Source of the DNA: Calliphora vicina
Taxonomy: Eukaryota > Arthropoda > Insecta > Diptera > Calliphoridae
Reading direction: 5' to 3'
NCBI RefSeq assembly: GCF_958450345.1
Contig: NC_088780.1
Coordinates: 159,694,726-159,758,725, forward strand
DNA length: 64,000 nucleotides
In this document: positions 1 through 11,264 of the stretch, piece after piece
Layout: the number at the start of each line of letters is the position of its first letter
Numbering within the stretch: position 1 is the first letter of the stretch
Notes under the pieces: generated by a model
What the model was told of the DNA's origin: nothing
The model's input: the letters and a program-made list of their open reading frames with translations, nothing else
Database searches by the model: none
Translations under genes and position numbers: made by a program

Positions 1-479
1 TTACTTGTATGTATTTGAAAAGTTCATAATTTAAGATTATTTTTACCTTCCTAAAAAGCTCGGATATAAATTTTTACTCATCTGGGTATAAAAAAGTTAA
101 AATTTTTTACACCATTTTCAAAATTTCAATTTCAAACTTTTTAAAATGTTGTTAAAGAAACTGTTTAAATTTAAGAATTACTCCTTTCGAGTAAAATTAA
201 GGTCAATAACTCTACAAAATATAAATCTTTGATAGTAATTTGGTCAATATGTAAGTACTTTACACTGTTGCACGATCTTAACCCTTTTACCACGTCGTTA
301 TAGGTACATTTTTGAATATCCGAAAATGTAGAAAAATACAATCATTACAACGACATTGCTATTAGAATGACTTATCAGTCATGGTAATAATCGATCTTTT
401 AAAGTATAAGAGATAACGTAGAGAAATAAACATGATTTTCTATTCCTTACAAGTTTTGCAAACCAGAGGTGTCCTACTA

Positions 480-1010
480 TGACACCCTGTATATCACTTT
501 CGCAATTCGGCGATGTCCTGGGTTTTGTCCTTTTTGAGGGCATCGTTCGATTGTGGTCAATAGGCCTGCGATTGTGACAAATCCCACGAAGATGCTGGTC
601 AATTCACGTCACTATCGCTAGAGATAACTATACTCCCAAATCGTTCATGGAGAATATTTATTATGGCAATTTTGTAATAAAATAAATGATGCGCTCCCTG
701 TTGCCGGTGATGAGATGGCCTCACTAAATCTTGTTCGAATAAGTATTTAATTCACCTTCGCTGAGATAACCATACCCTCATTATCGTTCATGCAGAGTGT
801 CCATTGAGGCGTTCGCTCAAACTACATGTCGTCCATTTCCATATCGTTCAATTCAGAACAAAATAAAAAGCTTATCCATTGATCTGTAGGGCATACCGTC
901 GACAGTAATTACCTCACTAACGTCGTCGTTTGTTACAACGATACGATACAGTAACGGATGACAGTTGCTATTGAAGTTAAAGACAACAGTAAAAGACATA
1001 TTGATCTCTC
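480..1010 (-). pseudogene. DDE_3/DUF4817-type (IS630-Tc1-mariner) transposase relic
   Basis: Read on the minus strand, about 960 to 500, short in-frame pieces recall the catalytic region of this transposase group. These are TVDG-YRSM (family TVNG-RYR-M), then NDMEMDDM followed by a stop where the family has W-FQQD. EGMVIS then appears, and HERFGSIVISRDSDVN nearer 600, which recalls the family's ISR-GD-NWPPRS block. No frame stays open for more than a few dozen codons. The NERF/ISR stretch seems to occur twice (around 790 and 640), as if the core had been partly duplicated. The QDGAT motif carrying a catalytic Asp is missing, so the copy is dead. The assignment rests on remembered family motifs. 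Confidence 0.5.
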
Positions 1011-1029
1011 CTTCTGAATTGGATAGATC

Positions 1030-1435
1030 TAATTGTTCGGTTCAGAAGTATTCAGCCAAAAAAGTTTGAAGACCAAGAATTGGAGTCATTACTCCCAGAA
1101 GATTGTTGTAAAACTCAACAAGAACTTGCAAAATCATTGGTTGCTACTCAAGTAGCTATTTCAAAACGTTTGCGAGCAGCAGAATTCATCCGAAAGCAGG
1201 GAAATTAGGAAATTATTGAAGCCGAGAGATCATGAGAGACTATTTTGCATTTTGTCTGAAATTAAGTTTGAAGTCTATAAAAGAAAAAAATGTTGCACCT
1301 AATTTTTTAAAATGAAAAATGGTTCCATTACGATAATCCGAAGCGTAAGAGATCGTACGTGAAGCCCGTCCAATCAGTCGAATGGACACCAAAGCCAAAT
1401 ATCCATATATAATGTCCTGTGGTTCCTATTGGGAA
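1030..1435 (+). pseudogene. mariner transposase relic (central part)
   Basis: The + strand encodes FEDQELE followed by a CCKTQQELAKSL-like stretch and a VAISKRLRAAEFIRKQGN-like stretch. This is the second helix-turn-helix and linker of Mos1/mellifera-type mariner transposases. After a frame change come HYDNPKRKRSYVKP and TPKPNIH, the block just after the first catalytic Asp. The TGDEKW motif itself is unreadable. Both termini are missing: the 5' side stops near 1030 and the 3' side abuts an unrelated LINE relic near 1440. Several frameshifts and stops make it inactive. It belongs to the same family as the copies near 6.4, 14.3, 19.7, 40.8, 45.1, 49.1, 51.5 and 55.7 kb. Confidence 0.8.
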
Positions 1436-1449
1436 CAAAGGGCCACAAC

Positions 1450-1890
1450 GAATCTATTCCATTCGATTCGGTTCGATGATAGTTGTTTTACTTCTCTCCA
1501 GCTTAGATCACTACGGCTGCCTTCGATGTTCAGTTGCCGACGCCATGTGTGTAACGGTCTGCCTACTCTTCGTGTCCTACCCTGTGGGTACCAGTCAATG
1601 GCAATTTTAGCTGTGTCATCTGAAGGCCTGTGCAGCGTGTGACCAATCCAGTGCCATTAGCGGTTCAAGATATCAATATGGACTGGCCGCTGATGTGTTT
1701 GTCTCCAGAGTTCCGTGTTACATATGGTGTTAGGCCAGAAAACTTTTAATATTCTTCGGAGACATCTATTAACAAACACATGTAGGGAGTTTACGTCGTG
1801 TTCTGTCGTATTTCACGTTTCGCATGCATATAGCAGCACAAACTTGACACAAGAGTGAAATATAACGATCTTGGTGTTATTGGATATGGT
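1450..1890 (-). pseudogene. non-LTR retrotransposon (LINE) C-terminal relic
   Basis: Minus-strand translation gives FVLLYACET (family LLYGCETW), then NRCLRRILKVFWPNTI, ELWRQTHQRPV, WHWIGHTLHRPSDD and GRTRRVGRPLHTWRR. That order matches the region downstream of reverse transcriptase in a widespread LINE type, where these blocks read roughly LLYG-ETW, NRCLR-IL, W-WIGHTLR-P and GRP--TWRR. In-frame stops interrupt the first part, so it is a relic. It abuts the mariner fragment on its left. I cannot name the clade without an alignment. Confidence 0.65.
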
Positions 1891-1899
1891 AGCTAAGAT

Positions 1900-3960
1900 A
1901 ATGCTCTGTATTTGGTGGGGCCTAAAGACTGTTGAAATCTGGGCAGATCATCACAGGGAATCTTTACCGAACTTAGCTTTCTACCCAAAAGTTAATCATT
2001 CAAGCGATTTTGTAATGTATTTGAATTCAATGAAAATTTTAACGATTTTATAAAGAATGAAAATCCAAAGGAATGCATTCAATACATTTGAAGTAGATAC
2101 ATAGGAATTAAGCCTATGCAATAATTCATAATGAATTCATTGACGGTATGGTTAAGATATACAATTTAATTTGATTTCAGAAATGGAATTAACAATTAAT
2201 TCTTTTAAAATCTTTAGCTTGTATATATTACTTTGCCAAATGTGCTATTTTTATCTTCATCAATGTAAATTTGTCATGGCTCCCTCACTGTTACCATTAA
2301 GTGTTATTTTAATAGTAAAAATTATATCTTTAAATTATTATTCATTTAATGTAGTTGTGTCATTTTATTAACTTATTTTAATGCTTTAAATTTTATTATC
2401 CTTTTATAAAAAATTAAACCAAGCTACGCTTTAACGACTATTTTTTATGTGAATCTACATTAATCCTTTTTGGTTTATTTTTATATTTAATTTTTTTTTT
2501 TAAATAACTTTTTAGCATGTTTTTTGTCTGTTGTATTATTCCTTTGTTTTTTTTATATTAAATTGTAATTTTTTTTTATTTAAACTTGTAATTTACATGT
2601 TTTATTTTCTCTAGCAATTATTTTTTTCATGGTCTTTTTCAAGCTGATTTAGCTCTCGTTGTTTTTTGAATCATATTTTGTACTTGTTAACCTGTTCTTC
2701 TTCTTTTTTCATACTCCAATTGTTTATGTCCTTTTTTATAGTTATAGTTTTCATTATTCAATTTTTATCTTCTATTTTTATGTATTTTATTAAGACAGTA
2801 AAAACAGCAACATAAACATCAAACTCAACAGGTGTCCTTGTAAATAAGAATCTTCTTCTTTTTTTCTCTGCTATTTCAATTAGAAACTCTCTTTTTTTCA
2901 TGGTTTTTGTTTTGTTTTGTTCTGTGTATTTTGCTTTGTGGAAGACAACAAACATTTTACTGAGTGAATGTGAATGTGAGTGAGAGGGGACGTGTAAGTG
3001 CAGCCATGTTTCTATCAGAAATGTCATAAACAGTGCTGCCATTTTTTTGTTTGCAATTTACAGTGATTTCATTAAAACTGAATTGTTTTCTTTTATATTC
3101 CTGTTAATTGCAAATGGATTTTATTTAAATTAAAGAGAAATTTAAGAATAGTTTCTCTTATGACTTAAAAATAGATACAATAAACGTTCAAACCATAGAT
3201 AAATACGCATTGGTGGGAAACTCTCCGGTCAAAGGCCTAATTCAGTTGCCAAAAACATTTTCCTTGAAATCTGGATGCCGTAACTTTACAATAAAATTTT
3301 GATTGCCCGTTTATTAACCAATTCACACTAGAAAATTTTATCTTCTTCATGGCTTCTATGTGAATATGCAATGAAATGCATTTGTCCAATTCTCTTTTCC
3401 GACATGATGGAGTATCGTTTACCTTCAAATAATTTATCTAGAGTTTCTTGAATGTCTAGCAAATATCAACCATTTTCTTTTCGTACTCACAGTTTTTTTC
3501 AATTGACTATTTCACTCTACCGGTAGCTTTATGTTCCTTGGAAAAAGTTTCTACGTTTAGTAAGGTGTTTTCCAATATGGGAGAGGTCGACTTGGAATAA
3601 AACAAGCTGTGTGTGAAGTATTAACGGAATTCTTCTCTGTATGGAATATGACATTTTTCAAATGTCCGCTGCGGCTTTGTACGGTTCCAAAAATCCAAGA
3701 GGTTAAATTTTCAATGACAGTTTTGTTTTGTTAAAGACGTGAAGTCATCGTTGGAGTAATCAATTACACTAGTTTACAAGATTTTTGCTCATGAATTGAA
3801 ACATATAGGGATGTATGTATTTAGGTCTTCCAACTTCGGAAAAAATATTTTAAAAAATCCTGGACGTCAAACTTTTGAGATATTTCTTAAAAACGAAACA
3901 TATAAAAATGTACATTAAATTAGGACAAAAAAATTAAAAGTGAAGTGTTTTAGTCTTTTG
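1900..3960. other. AT-rich DNA, no gene seen
   Basis: Only short random reading frames and long T tracts (2440-2760) occur here. Around 2940-3050 there is a GTGAGTGAATGTGA-like stretch and a moderately G-rich segment, with nothing diagnostic. No repeat shared with other parts of the window was recognised. Confidence 0.4.
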
Positions 3961-3967
3961 TTTATAA

Positions 3968-4498
3968 TTAGTAGTCTCCTAGCATATTCTGATTCCAAAA
4001 ACCTTGATAATTAACATCGAAAAACTTCAAATCTTGATGGGAATGCTCTCCATGTTTGTCACTCATGTGTCCGAGGTTTTCCGGGATAAAATCCACATGA
4101 GAATGTAAATAGTGAATTTTGAGGGACATATTTACGCCCATTAGTTCAAAATTATGTAATAAATTCGCAACAATATCTCTGTAATTTTGACTTTTATTAT
4201 TCCTCAAATATTCTTGAACAACAGGTTTAAAAGAATTCCATGCTGCTTTTTCAACATCGGTTAATAGACACTCAAATTTGGTATCACCCAAAATTTTTCT
4301 TATTTGAGGACCCACAAATATCCCTTCTTTTAATTTAGCCAAAGAAAGACTCGGGAACACACTGCATAAATATTGAAATGCTGGTTTTGTCTTATCTAAA
4401 GCTTTTACGAAATTTTTTAAAGTAAATAAGCATTTTGCAGTGTTTGTGTTATAGGAAAACCTCGATTTGACTGAATAATTTTTCCGAAAATAAAACAA
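3968..4498 (-). pseudogene. fragment of a repeated, TE-associated protein family of unknown function
   Basis: A 176-codon frame contains AFQYLCSVFPSLS-AKLKEGIFVGPQIRKIL, then WNSFKPVVQEYLRNNKSQNY, MSLKIHYLHSHVDFIPENLG and a QGFWNQNMLGDY end. Many invertebrate genomes carry multicopy hypothetical proteins with the same order of blocks, usually reading KLKEGIFVGPQIR, HFLHSHLD-FPENLG, GERFHQD and RW---MM-DY. I infer a transposon-derived protein. Here GERFHQD has become GEHSHQD, and the frame stops directly after GDY where relatives continue. The N-terminal part is missing as well. It is therefore probably a decayed fragment rather than a functional gene. Its biochemical role is not known to me. 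Confidence 0.55.
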
Positions 4499-4499
4499 A

Positions 4500-6380
4500 A
4501 ATGGTCTGGGTTTATTTTACATTTTCTATAAGATATTTTAAAATAATTTTTACTTTAGAGTTTTGTACTTAATAGCGATTTATTAACGTTTATCTACAGG
4601 AAAGATGTCCTTTTAAACAGTATTTATTTTTTTCTCGTTAATTTTTGTTGGAATTTTCAAAAGAATACAACTCTGAAAGTATCTGGTAGCTTCTCCAGAG
4701 TGTTGAGTACCCAAAAACGATGTAAATACTTAAATACCACAATTAGGTACACTACAGTATGCATTAGTAGTACTCAGAGCAGGTGAAAAATAAAAACCCA
4801 TATATCTCAAAATTTTGACGTATAGGTGGGAATCAAAAAATGTTCAATTAACTAGCGTCTGTAGCTCTTCTCAAAAATATAAGTTTCATTCCATGAGCAA
4901 ACAAAAATGTTTGATTTGTAAACTAGTGTTATTACTGTCTTGGTTTTTAGTATTAATAAAGAATTTGCCAAATAATTGTTAAATAAAAATATACAAAGTC
5001 AGTTAAATTATTAAATTCAAATATCTTTTCTAAAAGTGAAAGTTTTCTTATGATGTAGTTGATTATTATTTTATGAACGTTACTACAACTTCTGGTTATT
5101 TAAAATTGTTCTCTCTTAAATTTTCCCTTCCTATGTTGTTTTATTAAATCTTAACTCCATTTGCATAGACAAATTTTTCTAATTTTATTATTTCCGTAAG
5201 ATCTAAATATCTTTATAATTATTTTAAAGCGGTATTTTTCTCACAGCACAAATATTTACAAAAACTAAAAGAAGCAACAAAAACCAAATGAAACTACTTA
5301 TTTGTCTACAGCGTTTGTGCAAACCCCCCAGGCTAAAAACTTATCATTAAACCGGGAATGCAGCAGCAGCGTCGTTAGTTATTAGATACGAGGGAATACA
5401 ACTCTTATGAAATTTTATTTACTTAACTTGCGTACCTCTCTGCTAAATGCTGCATTAACAAAAAAGAAGTATTAAATTTACTTAATGAGATATTATTTTT
5501 TTTTTAAATGACATTCGTACTAGAAGTGGTTGGTGGTACCCCCAAACTAAATACAAATTATGAAAAACTGATAAGATACGCAGATAGATACATATGTATC
5601 TACACACCTCGAACAGTACTTTCAATTACTTTGTGTTGTTGTTTTGCAGTACAATGTATTCAATTTGTCTAATATTTACTATTTGCAAAGTATTTTGTTT
5701 TATTTTTGATGAGGGTTTCGGTACGTTGGTTATGGCGTATGTAACACCTGGTATTAGTCACCTGTCCCTTAACTCTTTGAATAGTTAAGTTGCGTTTGTT
5801 TTTTGTGGGTAATAAATATGTGTATTTTTGGAAACATACATGATTATGAACACACTAAAATTTCATAATGTGTACTTGGGTAAATACTGGAGGCAGCTTT
5901 AGTTTTTAAACAATTTACCGGGTATATTATTGAAAATATTAGATCTTATTACGATATAATGCGGCCAAAATGTCACGAATATATTTTTTGTTTAATTGAA
6001 AAATTAACCTAAGTTTGACATGATCAAAATTTCTTAATTCCATATACTTATGTATTGGTTTCGTTTCTGGGGTCTAATTGACCCAAAATAGTGCATAAAA
6101 TAATTTGCAAGGATTTTGATACAAAACATTCCATTAATTTTCATTTCAAATTACAAATATTTTCAGGTTTGAACTACCTCGACAGTAAAAGCTCATCGAA
6201 ATCAATAACAAAATGTTTTTAAGAAAATTTTTATTGGAAAATATTTTAACGTTTACAAAATAAAAAGGGCCATTTAAGGGGCTACAATCTAAAATTTTAA
6301 GACTTGAACTTTAACCTTGTCAGAAACAAAATTTTCATATTGTTTTTTAAGTAATTTTTATTGATATTATTGCGAAAACA
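4500..6380. other. AT-rich DNA, no gene seen
   Basis: Nothing recognisable is encoded here. A somewhat less AT-rich patch at 5280-5400 contains a GCAGCAGCAGCG run and a CCCCCC tract. It could be a conserved noncoding block, but the sequence alone does not show this. Confidence 0.35.
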
Positions 6381-6384
6381 AATA

Positions 6385-7430
6385 GATTTTTTGATATCAA
6401 GTGCATTTAAGAGTTTATTTTAATGATTTAGTTTCAATATTATTATTTTTTATACTTTTTCCATCTTTCTGGCAACATAGATTCCGAGGCCAAGAACGAA
6501 TACTCCGCTTCAAAGTGAAGCGTATCCCAGAGAGCGTTCTGCTTCGATCGAAACAAATAGTCGTCATACGGGGCAAGGTTGGACTATAAAGCGGGTGATG
6601 CAAAACATCCCAACCATTTCATTCTAAATACTTTTAACAGTTATTGCAACATGTCGAGCGTTGTCATGATGGAATATTACGGCTTCATGTCTGACCGCTC
6701 ATTCTGAGCTTTTTCGGTCAATGTTCGCTTCAAATGAATCAGTTGCGTTCGGTACAGATTTCTTGTGATGGTCTGGTCAGATTTCAGCACATCATAATAT
6801 ATAGGACCCTTTTGCTCTCACCAACTACAGAGCATTACCTTAGCGCTATGGATATTTGGCTTTGGTGTCGATTCGGATGGTTGGCCGGGCTTCACATACA
6901 ATCTCTTAAGCTTCGGGTTATAGTAATGGATCCATTTTTGAGCGCAAGTAATGATTCGATGCAAAAATTATTTTTTTATAGCATTAGTAGCATATCAAAC
7001 ATTCAAAAACGACTTTCATTCAATTTGTATGGTACACAATTTCCCTGCTTTCGAATGAATTGTGCTTCTCGCAAAAGTTTTGAAATTGCTGCTTGATTAG
7101 CTGCCAATGATTTTGCAATCTGTTGTTGAGATCCAAAACAATCTTCATCGAATAATACCTCCAATTCTTGGTCTTCAAACTTTTTTGGATGACCTGCGCG
7201 ATCTTTGTCTTCCGTGTCAAAATCAACACTTCTGAATAGCAGAAATCATCTCTTCAAATCCGAAACCAATGGAACACAGTCACCATAAGCTTTGGTGAGC
7301 AATCTGTGTGCTTCAGCGCCACTTTTTTTTCCAAATTAAAGAAGTAAAGCAAAACTTCCCACATGTGACGCTTTGTTGGCAAAAAATTCGACATTTTCGA
7401 AGCAGAAAGACTCTCATTATAATGAAGCGC
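6385..7430 (-). pseudogene. near full-length mariner transposase relic
   Basis: This minus-strand copy starts at an ATG at 7394 (MSNFLPTKRHMWEVLLYFF-like). It runs through FDTEDKDRAG, the CFGSQQQIAKSLAANQAAIS helix-turn-helix area, a WIHYYNP-LKRLYVKPGQP block, and a C-terminus related to HPLYSPTLP, SRTLSGIRF and KDGKS. That order and a length near 1 kb match Mos1/mellifera mariners (about 345 residues). It carries several frameshifts. The first catalytic Asp motif (TGDEKW in the family) reads TCAQKW, so the copy could not be active even if the frame were restored. No intact terminal inverted repeats were identified. Confidence 0.85.
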
Positions 7431-7439
7431 CTAAAGGGT

Positions 7440-8525
7440 TAATTTGGATTGAAATTTTGAGCTTTGACCTTTAGGCTAAAAGCTTATAATGTGAAATAAC
7501 CAAATATTTTTATTAGAACGAGTTTTTTACGTTAAATTTCCAAGAGTTAATTTCGCTTATTTCGCATTAAAACAGTGGTCGACACAAAATTAACAAATCT
7601 ATTATAATGTTGCATAAAATGAACTTTCTTGTTCTGTTTTTGATAGACAATTCGGTTTCTTTTTTATGAGTTCGGCGATGCGCATCAAACGCAACCGTGA
7701 TGCATTTCCGAAATGGCCAATTATTAAAGCGTTTAAGGCCCCAAAGGTGAAATAGTAAAATATTTGACATTTTTCATGAAATCTTTAAGATATTTGTACG
7801 TAGTTTTTTGATATTAGTGCCTTCCACTGTCTTAGAATCTAAGAAGTTTTCCTCAATTTTTTTATACCAGTGATCTGAGACACTTTAACGATCGGCAGAT
7901 CACTTTTAACTCTCACTTTCATGATAGCCCGCCAAAACATTTCTACTACTATTCTAAACACTACAAGTAGGGCATCTCCACTTACCACTTCAGCCTGTGC
8001 TTCATTCTTGTTTATTTATTCATTTTAATTTCTTTATCTTTGCACGTTTTCTTGTTTTTTTCTTATCATAGTAAAACAAAAAAATAAAACAAACCCTGCT
8101 TTGTTTAGATAATTATAAAAGACATAATAAATATATTGTATTTTATTGTTAATGATTTTGTTAGTTTATTTTTTTAGTGTTTTATTATTGACTTTAAATT
8201 TTCCTTGCCTAGCTTGACAATAAATCAAAATATAATCGATTTAAAGAAATCTATAAAATAAAATCACGGCGATCATTGTAGGCTGATAATAATAATTCTT
8301 TGAAATATTCACAAGCCACAGTAGTGATTAATCATATTGAAATTTAAGCGATTTAATTAATAAATTATTGTTTAAGACAATTAATAGATTTTGTAAACTG
8401 AAACGTCGATCAAATTGACAAGGTTTTAATAAGTTAAAGAGATTTGTTGCAAATACAATAATAAAAACAAGGAATATTCTAATAATCTAGTATAAAAAAA
8501 AATATTAAAATTACTTATGAAATAT
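7440..8525. other. AT-rich DNA, no gene seen
   Basis: No coding or repeat signature was recognised. The short frames present here have no family motif. Confidence 0.35.
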
Positions 8526-8528
8526 TTG

Positions 8529-8769
8529 GGGGATTCAAAGGGTCTCCTATTAGGTCGTATTGTCATAAAATATATTTTTAGTTAAAACAAATTTTTGTTG
8601 GGTTTCAAACAAAAAAGTTATAAACTAATAAGACTTTTTGAACTATGTTTATTAGTTTGTCATATAATAACACTGTTTTTGTTTGCAGCACAACAAGAAT
8701 TTGTTTAAACTAAAAAATATTTTACGACATTATGACAATACGACATAATAGCAGACCGTTTGAATCCCT
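8529..8769. mobile_element. short inverted-repeat transposon (MITE), family 1, copy a
   Basis: About 50-60 bp at each end are inverted copies of each other: GGATTCAAAGGGTCT on the left against GGATTCAAACGGTCT when the right end is reverse-complemented. Further in lie TTGTCATAA on the left and a matching TTATGACAA on the right. The interior of about 130 bp is AT-rich and noncoding. It matches the copy at 45973-46223 nearly end to end. It shares inverted ends with a longer element at 48723-49805. Superfamily unknown. Confidence 0.8.
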
Positions 8770-8774
8770 CAATT

Positions 8775-9485
8775 GTCTTAAGCTTTGAAATGGTTTGCTA
8801 CTCGAGACATTAACTTAAATATGTGAATTAGCGTTTAAAAACTTTTTTGGAAATTTAAGATGAGTATCTCGGCTTAAGTTCCATGTTAATCCGAATTTTA
8901 GCCACAGCCATATTGTAGAAAATATTTGACTGAAAATTTACCATTTTTAAAAAAAAAATTCCATTTGGAAACTGCCCCATCTTAAATCCCCGCTTAAATT
9001 GAATACCATTACACTAAGTTAACAAAATAATGCCTCCTGTCAAATCTTTACGGCTTGACAAGTTGTGTGACTTAAATTAAAACATCAACAATTAAATAAA
9101 GTCATTGAACTAAATTTCAGTTTTAAAACATTTATTTTATTGTTTTTAACATTAAGAACACAGAAATAATAATTTTATTTCATTTCATTTCATTAATTTT
9201 GTTGTTTTTAGGCACAAAAACAAGTATTTGGATGACAAATGATTTATGTGCTATTATTGTTGTTAAACATTTATTTTTTTTTTTTTACAAAAATTCTCCA
9301 TAAACTTGTAATTAAAGTGGTATTTTCCACTTTTGTTTTTTTGTTTTTAAGTCACACAAAAACAGATTTGTTTTTATTTTGGTGTTTCTGAACTCAATTT
9401 GTATGATCATCTGTAAAACTTGTGTAATTGTTTTGAAATGATTTCCAAAAATGGTGGCAAAAATTATTCTGTTTTGGGGTAAAAT
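8775..9485. other. AT-rich DNA, no gene seen
   Basis: There are A/T tracts (8949-8960, 9270-9285) and no recognisable coding or repeat signal. Confidence 0.35.
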
Positions 9486-9487
9486 AA

Positions 9488-10227
9488 CCCAGCAGTTAAG
9501 CAAGTAGTCAATATATTCTGTGTGAACAGTGACACTTGGCGGACTCAAATTTATATGTATATTTTGGAACATTTAAAAGATATTGGTTACTTTATACATC
9601 CCAGGTAATCTAGCGTGAAATCAATTGTCAGTTAAGTGTCTCTAAGTAATCTAGAGAGTAGTGACTTTAAACGTTTATTTTGTATTGCTCATTTTTCGGT
9701 AACCAATAAAGCAATGATTTGTGCGCCTGATTTCTGATTGATTTAACAAGTCGAACACGAACAAATCGCAGTCACAAATCACCCGTGTATGGGCAGCTTT
9801 AGGTAGCTAGTAATGTAATTACTCTATGTGAAAGCAATCACCCCTATCGCGAATCAATATTTCACATGAAATGTGTTCCCTTTTCCCACTTTTCGTTCAT
9901 AAACTTTGTTCACGTGAAAAAAAATCCCCAACATGGGAAATTTTTAGATGGAATTTTGAAACAATAAACAGCTGTTACGAACAAAATCAACTATTGTGAA
10001 TGAAAAGTTCAGGGGAATATCACGATAGCAATTTTCCCTTCGAGGGAAATAGATATTTCATGGGAACATAAATTTCACATATTTTTCACGATAGGGGTGA
10101 ATGCCTTGACTACTTTGGAACAGCTATCATACTGTCTAATGGTACCTAATCAAAAATTTAACTAATTGTCACCCTAGGCGATAGGTTAAATCACTGAAGT
10201 TCGGGACAATCGCCAATATCTGCTGGG
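9488..10227 (+). mobile_element. CCCAGCAGTT-ended MITE (family 2), copy a, interrupted
   Basis: It begins CCCAGCAGTTAAGCAAGTAG and ends in a TGCTGGG terminus. Between them are blocks shared with the copies at 18.4, 47.1 and 54.1 kb: TTATATA near the left, TACATCCCAGGTAA, GTGTCTCTAAGTAATCTAGA and GTCACCCTA near the right. The dinucleotide AA flanks both ends (9486-9487 and 10228-10229), consistent with a 2-bp target duplication. A second MITE (9839-10099) interrupts it. No coding capacity. Confidence 0.75.
9839..10099. mobile_element. CACCCCTATCG-ended MITE nested in family 2 copy
   Basis: The left end CACCCCTATCGCGAA is the inverse of the right end (reverse complement CACCCCTATCGTGAA). The complementarity continues through TTTCACAT and GTTCCC for about 40 bp. 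AAT directly repeats at both borders (9836-9838 and 10100-10102). Uninterrupted family 2 copies show one such site at this point (GCATTGACTAC in the copy near 54 kb), so the duplication is supported by a paralogous empty site. A 3-bp duplication suits PIF/Harbinger-type elements. No coding sequence. Confidence 0.8.
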
Positions 10228-10229
10228 AA

Positions 10230-10688
10230 CTGTTTAATAAAATACAGACATAAAAACCGTCTGAATAAAAAGTCTACTTCTTGTTAGATGTATGATTTGA
10301 ACATTGTGTTATTTTAATTTAAGCTTTGTTTTCGCTTTTGTTTTTTAAAACCAAAATTTAACATTCATCTTCCAGTAAAGTTGTTACTCATCATTTCATT
10401 TGAAATTTGTACAAACAAAAAAATACTAAAAGCGAAACACACATAATAAAAGCAAAAGTTCTTCTTTGTCTTTTCTCCTTTTCTATGACTTTGAGGTTCT
10501 GTTTAGGGTTTGCGGTTTTGTAGCGAAGGGGTTAATTAAAAAAAATATGGGATTTATTCATCAGAAGTTGTAGTTTATAAAAGGCAGTGGGAATATTCGT
10601 ACTCAGACGATTCATATTTATCCCCATCTTCACAATATCTAGTTATTTTTTTCACTTATTTTAACAGATATTATAAAAATTTTTTGGC
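10230..10688. other. AT-rich DNA, no gene seen
   Basis: No recognised element. The stretch separates the family 2 MITE from a LINE reverse transcriptase relic. Confidence 0.35.
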
Positions 10689-10689
10689 G

Positions 10690-11210
10690 ACCGGTAGTAT
10701 GGCTTTCGTAGAGGACGCTCTACTGGAAACTTGCTATTCTTTCTATCGAAAAAATTATTTCATTCCATTTACCGTTTTGGCGAAAGTAAAGTGTTGGCTC
10801 TAGATATTTCTAAGGCGTGTGCGGTAGGGTGTGGCATGATGCGCTTTTATCTAAACTTATTGCTTTTGGTGTCGGTAATATCGCACTATACGAATCTTTG
10901 TAGATGGAATCTCATCAAACGAGTTGAAGATCAATTCAGGGTTACCGCAATGCTCCGTTCTTTCTTCTACTATATTCCTTATCTTTCTAAACGACCTTCT
11001 ACGTCAAACTTCCAACTCTATCTATTATTTTGCAGATGTCAGCAACATTTTTCAAGTGTCGTTAGAAACATTCAAGTGCTTTGGTTTACACCACTTATAT
11101 CCAACCCAAAATGGAATAAAATTTTCATGTATGTATATGCCGATGCTTCAAAGTATATTTTGGGAATAAGCTTCCTGCTGAAGTCTTTCCTGTCACTTTC
11201 AATGTAGGAA
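10690..11210 (+). pseudogene. LINE reverse transcriptase relic
   Basis: Pieces of a non-LTR reverse transcriptase appear on the + strand. GFRRGRSTGNLL, then GESKVLALDISKAC (family ALDISKAFDRVWH), continue after a frame change as VWHDALLSKLIAFGVG. Later come INSGLPQCSVLSSTIFLIFLNDLL (family GVPQGSVLSPTLFL-FINDLL) and YFADVSNIF, where the family has F-DD. The catalytic FADD thus reads FADV, and frameshifts separate the blocks. The 3' end merges into a DINE-1/mini-me repeat at about 11265. Confidence 0.75.
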
Positions 11211-11264
11211 AATTCAAGTCAGTGTCCACAAACACTACTCCTTCTATTCTCCCTCCCATATATT

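Noticed and set aside
10731..11207. 158-codon frame as a host gene
   Set aside because: Only part of it is in the reverse transcriptase frame and the remaining blocks are in other frames. It is a frameshifted LINE relic.
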